Assembly (NCBI GenBank): GCA_963791235.1
Contig: CAWBRW010000013.1
Coordinates: 124,001 to 188,000 of the forward strand
Source of the DNA: JALORV01 sp963791235
Lineage (GTDB): Bacteria > Pseudomonadota > Gammaproteobacteria > Burkholderiales > Burkholderiaceae_F
Reading direction: 5' to 3'
Length of the DNA: 64,000 nt
The notes under the pieces are model-generated. The model did no database searches. It saw nothing but the letters and a program-made list of their open reading frames with translations, and had not been told where the DNA came from. The translations under genes and the position numbers were made by a program. Below are positions 62,901-64,000 of this stretch, piece after piece (position 1 is the first letter of the stretch; the number at the start of each line of letters is the position of its first letter).

Positions 62901-64000
62901 GCGGCACCGGGGCCGACACGCTGATCGGTGGTGCCGGCAACGACAGCTACACGGTGGACAACGTCGGCGATGTGACTACGGAGCTTGCCGACGAAGGCAC
63001 CGACCTCGTCAACTCCTCGATCACGTGGACGCTCTCGGCCAACGTCGAGAACCTGACGCTGACCGGCACCGGTGCCATCAACGCCACCGGCAACACGCTC
63101 GCCAACAGCCTCACCGGCAACTCCGGCGCCAACCGGCTGGATGGCGGCGTCGGCGTCGACACGCTGGCCGGTGCAGCCGGCAACGACATCTATGTGGTCG
63201 ACAACGCCGGCGACCTCGTGGTCGAAGCCGCCAGTGGTGGCACCGACACCGTTGAATCGAGTGTCAGCTACACGTTGGGCACCGAAGTCGAGAACCTGAC
63301 GCTGACCGGCGCCACCGCCATCAACGGCACCGGCAATACCCTCAACAACACCCTCACCGGCAACGCCGCCGCCAACCTGCTCACCGGTGGCGCCGGCAAC
63401 GACACCCTTAGCGGCGGCGCCGGCATCGACACCCTGGTCGGTGGCGCGGGCAACGACATCTATGCCGTCGATGTCGTGGGCGACGTCGTCACTGAGCTGT
63501 TGAACGAGGGCACCGACACGGTGCAGACCGCCCTCACCTACACCCTCGGCGCCAACGTCGAGAACCTGACGCTGACCGGAGCCGCGACCGTCAACGGCAG
63601 CGGCAACGATCTCGCCAACACCCTCACCGGCAACAGTGCAGCGAACGTTCTGACCGGCGGTCTCGGCAACGACACTTTGAACGGCGGTGCCGGCGTCGAC
63701 ACGCTGATCGGCGGAGCCGGCAACGACATCTATGTTGTTGACGTCCTGGGCGATGTCGTGACCGAGCTGGCCAACGAGGGCACCGACACGATCCAGACAG
63801 CGCTTACCTACACGCTCGGCGCCACACTCGAGAATCTGACCTTGACCGGCTCGGCAGCCATCAACGGCACCGGCAACACGGCCAACAACACGATCACCGG
63901 TAACACCGCCAACAACGTGCTGACCGGCGGGGCCGGCAACGACACGCTGAATGGGGGTGCCGGCAGTCGACACCTTGGTCGGCGGTGTCGGCAACGACAC
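53978..64000 (+). CDS. Giant RTX protein with lipase-type N-terminal domain (partial)
   Basis: Open from ATG 53978 to about 63966, over 3,300 codons, and runs off the window; no stop is met in that frame. Residues about 1-400 form an alpha/beta-hydrolase/lipase-3-like domain with nucleophile Ser190 in TGHSLGGHLAG. RTX calcium nonapeptides (GGxGNDxLx) begin near residue 575 and recur to the end, mixed with four HCBP-related modules and many NVENLxLTG repeats. I saw one cysteine (about residue 1193), usual for type I substrates. No N-terminal signal peptide; a C-terminal secretion signal would lie beyond the window. One inserted base near 63966 shifts the last 35 bases. Follows its exporter genes. 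Confidence 0.9.
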   Translation, partial: MPTTEELFDYARLADASYIDLSTVLYWDPAAVATAAVSQERLPLKLAEDTFNLSGWEVVDYNDRDNTTTGFAATLFKGPGDKYVLGIRGTESIWEDLFKADLKEIGFLGLALSQSVSMVNYILRLTSASTNTNVLQLDLEYSLADTPPAAANGNHIGKKNAWLWLEPRATGATGLNAIPANTQIAVTGHSLGGHLAGLATRLFPNLFNQAVLFNAPGFNPGPASWVTSALSVTPIGAIFANMLPAQALTDAAMNMFKEFIPEVGASFGNVESFESEAIAPNDDLDLISGLGTAFGPESTIAVEMNSHGMGQIVDSLALEQLLARLDSLLQIPELAQLSSERILREGSPSDNAALERILVALERQLMQPDAPNNLPIVEAGGLVNISSGDFANRTAWYNRWRPLQDALNGTSLPYLVPLQGQLETWSITASSDMGSAAKEDFSDFIALKTLSPFSLRPEPTAAAAAALETVWTTIHNADYAAWTADRDAGTHANFSPEWYTDRADMLRWMLIANESNFNYPSFNNAITQQPIAIPTRYDDKALNTTFTVSAQPLFDSSWGVRHVVFGVDGNTSLQTLTGAERNDRIYGGNRADALIGNAGRDYLEGRKGIDDLQGGIGNDKLLGGADNDLLKGGVGDDVMDGGQGNDGYFLYTSESGVDTIVDSDNTGRLHVDGIEILGFNAITSGLYESKGGALFRLAVTDAGNGKKNATLFRKSDGRLLANIVGVAGPSVLGYALQAPTPASYDVQFIRTNEPDRIRIWWLQDYRDPLYTYKVIVPPPDSRSAFVDAGSSNDYVTAGTFLRTEIRGGAGSDFLHAFRQSDAVVNSMTVTTLVGGDGSDMLEGGVGTLTLDAGNGNDYVSNARHRSPYFFIAGLDAQGGLHRFAGGQDGFPQLIPDAGSAIEMRPIQFQGMSQGYDPAYSKTFFYKSFFKPGTYTPAGLNHGDGSPNYYVSAFWGSGDVFYSFTGTTNATDPNRVVNYTFFEDPSDPRNTRMDVKLLSGRVVHGVIFWNYGYQGTAAEIDAQMADAKLDGTGNESGFAYVSLGAGSDIFEGGAGKDVVDGGVGNDFMDGAGGEDILDGGAGDDVIVGGRYTDVLYGGADNDKLFGGGEADRLYGGDGNDLMYGEYDFGSGEPGGDDWLDGGDGWDQLVGGEGADTLLGGSGNDILMSDGKDAELDGGDGDDLYVIRDNLTTQCEFIGNLELDSTNVIELNGNGRDALVTNFFRADLPENVEDLTLESLGIQGGTITGSDWDRWGGDTRAKYTGNSADNTIDAVSVGNNSFVEFFLDGVVIDGAGGADRMKGGRANETYVVDNAGDIVDETGGSFSTKDRVKSTVSWTLGSDLEDLELVGVDPVQGTGNARDNILQSFENSAANDLQGGLGNDTYIIGLNDVVRENPSSGNDTVVIADTLGATGITARVSDYANVENLHARTGGVTTVLGDAGANVLIGSNGLVDGGAGDDIISDLDFSVYNTRGVKLGFDLLELPMARATLLGGLGNDTLTSVSGYSVLDGGAGNDVMGAGTYAVNTTYVFGVGYGADRINDSSGVRLAWQDPAEVTLDKIQVTTATDARQLRFARTGNDLVVSIFGTTDTLTVTGFWNADGTVRSTVDTIELPGGGLLTRESILTGLLGSSRVTATTGDDLLIGASSASTLAGGSGRDHLIGAGQADTLRGDAGNDYLSGGAGNDTLDGGTGDDILRGGQGDDIYIVDSAGDWIVGEEESIIDPQAGIDTVRASASYQISMPIENLELTGTANIDATGNGYANRLRGNSGANRLDGFWGADDMAGGAGNDTYVVDNFGDLVTELANEGTDTVEVSETYFTNSNFYALGSNVENLILTSNNGVNGLGNALANNLHGNAGDNRLEGYAGLDVFEGGEGNDTLVSLGQGSRFVFNRGDGHDVIINQTSATLALGTLELGAGIASSDLLFQRGGTDPGVGADDLVIQIANSSDSIVVKNHFTSQSGVRTGGLSTLSIFGGGLLTRADLDALAVTSAIGGGGSPGSPPSIQNVITGTAGADSLSGTTSNDYFDALDGDDFVSGQSGDDSIYGGNGNDSLNGEDGRDWINGGAGNDFLRGGSGFNTVYGGAGDDWYFVDSITDYLFESVNEGSDGVQATVSWALAPNFERLSFTGSAPLQGIGNDLNNSISGNAGGNNLSGGAGDDYIAGGGGNDTILGGTGSDSLRGEAGNDTIDSGSRGASLPDLLDGGTGDDLLISDGSGANFAFLRGDGIDIIDNHAATGAASGLISFYSSGINPSDVLLWRGTGANVNDLIISLKTTLQTITVRNHFLTTAGNRADGLSGISFSDNTFWMRSTIDANTISNGPVPTEGNDTLEGTNGNDSINALGGDDTVYGYDGDDGLQGGSGNDTLYGDAGNDALDGGAGNDTLFSGGGNNILSGGPGNDTYWVNSTADLVIEAAAEGTDIVKSAVTYMLSANVENLLLTGTSSINGTGNTLSNALTGNSGANRLDGSIGADTMAGGAGDDVYVVDDTADIITEGASAGNDRIEASVSYTLSANVESLTLTGAAAINATGNSLNNALTGNAAANRLDGGAGADTMVGGAGDDLYVVDSSGDIVTELASQGTDTVQSSIAYTLGANVENLELTGTAAINGSGNTLNNALFGNSATNRLDGGAGADTMAGGVGNDTYLVDNAGDLVVEAAGGGIDTVEASITHTLGLEVENLVLTGTSAINGTGNILANVLTGNAAVNVLLGGDGDDTITGVSGADTLDGGPGNDVLNSDGSGATFSMLRSDEVDVINNHAASGAASGILSFLGTGIRSGDVQLTRGTGVDSDDLIVSVGIGGQAVIVRRHFLLTGANRSDGVSTIRFDDETSWSRSTIDANTMSSNVPTEGNDVLNGSVGNDSINALGGDDIVYGDAGNDVLQGGTGNDRLDGGAGSDSLVGGAGNDTYVVDNVADVVTEAAAGGADTVESSITYTLGTEVENLTLTGAAAINATGNPLANTLRGNAAANVLSGGTGADTLIGGAGNDSYTVDNVGDVTTELADEGTDLVNSSITWTLSANVENLTLTGTGAINATGNTLANSLTGNSGANRLDGGVGVDTLAGAAGNDIYVVDNAGDLVVEAASGGTDTVESSVSYTLGTEVENLTLTGATAINGTGNTLNNTLTGNAAANLLTGGAGNDTLSGGAGIDTLVGGAGNDIYAVDVVGDVVTELLNEGTDTVQTALTYTLGANVENLTLTGAATVNGSGNDLANTLTGNSAANVLTGGLGNDTLNGGAGVDTLIGGAGNDIYVVDVLGDVVTELANEGTDTIQTALTYTLGATLENLTLTGSAAINGTGNTANNTITGNTANNVLTGGAGNDTLNGGAGSRHLGRRCRQRH
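55700..55920 (+). repeat. First RTX nonapeptide block
   Basis: Tandem nonapeptides such as GGNRADALI, GGIGNDKLL, GGADNDLLK, GGVGDDVMD and GGQGNDGYF follow the lipase-type domain. These fold into a calcium-loaded beta-roll outside the cell. A second block lies at about 57105-57500. Confidence 0.85.
58561..58860 (+). repeat. HCBP-related module 1
   Basis: The translated stretch YVFGVGYGADRI ... GNDLVVSIFGTTDTLTVTGF ... IELPGGGLLTRESIL fits the haemolysin-type calcium-binding-related domain seen in RTX proteins. Similar modules follow at about 59640-59960, 60630-60960 and 62200-62510. Confidence 0.65.
60621..62500 (+). repeat. Duplicated 525-codon segment in the RTX protein
   Basis: The unit starting SDGSGANFAFLRGDGID (60621 region) recurs as SDGSGATFSMLRSDEVD exactly 1,575 bases later (62196), including HAATGAASG/HAASGAASG, NHFLTTAGNRADG/RHFLLTGANRSDG, MRSTIDANT/SRSTIDANT and VPTEGND. 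An internal duplication of a module plus its following RTX repeats. Confidence 0.8.
61283..63967 (+). repeat. 81- and 90-codon VENLxLTG repeats
   Basis: The GTCGAG of V-E-N-L occurs at 61283, 61526, 61769 and 62012 (spacing 243 each), then 62801, 63044 and 63287 (243), then 63557 and a CTCGAG variant at 63827 (270). Each unit reads roughly NVENLTLTG..AINGTGN, NALTGN.AANRLDGGAG, NDTYVVDN.GD, GTDTV..S.TYTL. The 270-base form has one extra nonapeptide. Confidence 0.9.

Noticed and set aside
62414..64000. Long minus-strand open frame (over 500 codons) opposite the RTX repeats
   Set aside because: It is an antisense shadow of high-GC repeats; the plus strand has a ribosome site, RTX motifs and an intact 10-kb frame.
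55700..64000. Tandem repeats as a CRISPR array or satellite
   Set aside because: The repeats keep codon phase and encode RTX nonapeptides, with no constant repeat/unique spacer layout.

Overview
The window is high-GC, densely packed chromosomal DNA. It most resembles a betaproteobacterium, probably Burkholderiales or a close relative. The evidence is gene order: leuC-entericidin-leuD, and rluB / rimP-nusA-infB-rbfA-truB-typA on one strand. A PEP-CTERM protein, MetY-type sulfhydrylase and DUF2069/WrbA/YihY neighbours fit this. I recognised no tRNA, rRNA, CRISPR array or insertion sequence.

Layout. 0-5.8 kb: leucine biosynthesis (leuC, entericidin, leuD), an exported intradiol-dioxygenase-fold protein, an M48 lipoprotein protease, an MFS carrier and aroC. 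5.9-12.7 kb: an LplT-like MFS/PlsC acyltransferase fusion, an exported TPR protein, malic enzyme and a small membrane protein. 12.8-20.7 kb: a PEP-CTERM lectin-like protein, a frameshifted small exported ORF, a CBS protein, hydroxypyruvate isomerase, proline iminopeptidase, a cNMP-binding protein, metY, an alpha/beta hydrolase and a LysE-type exporter. 20.8-29.7 kb: an unusual envelope cluster (see below). 29.6-38.6 kb: YihY, WrbA, DUF2069, an FAD-linked oxidase, exported proteins including tandem DUF4124 proteins, dusA, DUF2788, DUF2189 and an EamA carrier. 38.7-49.4 kb: typA, truB, rbfA, infB, nusA, rimP, rluB and scpB. 49.5-64 kb: a lower-GC junction and then a type I secretion locus (ABC exporter, HlyD adaptor, giant RTX protein with an N-terminal lipase-type domain) running off the end.

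The most unusual system is the cluster at 20.8-29.7 kb. One strand carries four tightly packed genes: an Npt/Ntt-like nucleotide carrier, a dicarboxylate symporter fused to a periplasmic solute-binding domain, an exported dikinase-like protein (swivelling His domain followed by an ATP-grasp domain, as in glucan water dikinase), and an exported SxxK serine hydrolase. A second, paralogous SxxK hydrolase is divergent. An exported protein with an ATP-grasp domain beside a nucleotide carrier suggests ATP-dependent chemistry in the periplasm. That is a hypothesis.

The second theme is apparent single-base insertions. They break several conserved genes (M48 start, scpB, rluB, ABC exporter, RTX at about 63.97 kb, the small ORF at 14.1 kb). 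They look more like uncorrected sequence error than decay, because removing them restores good proteins of normal length, but this cannot be settled from the sequence alone.
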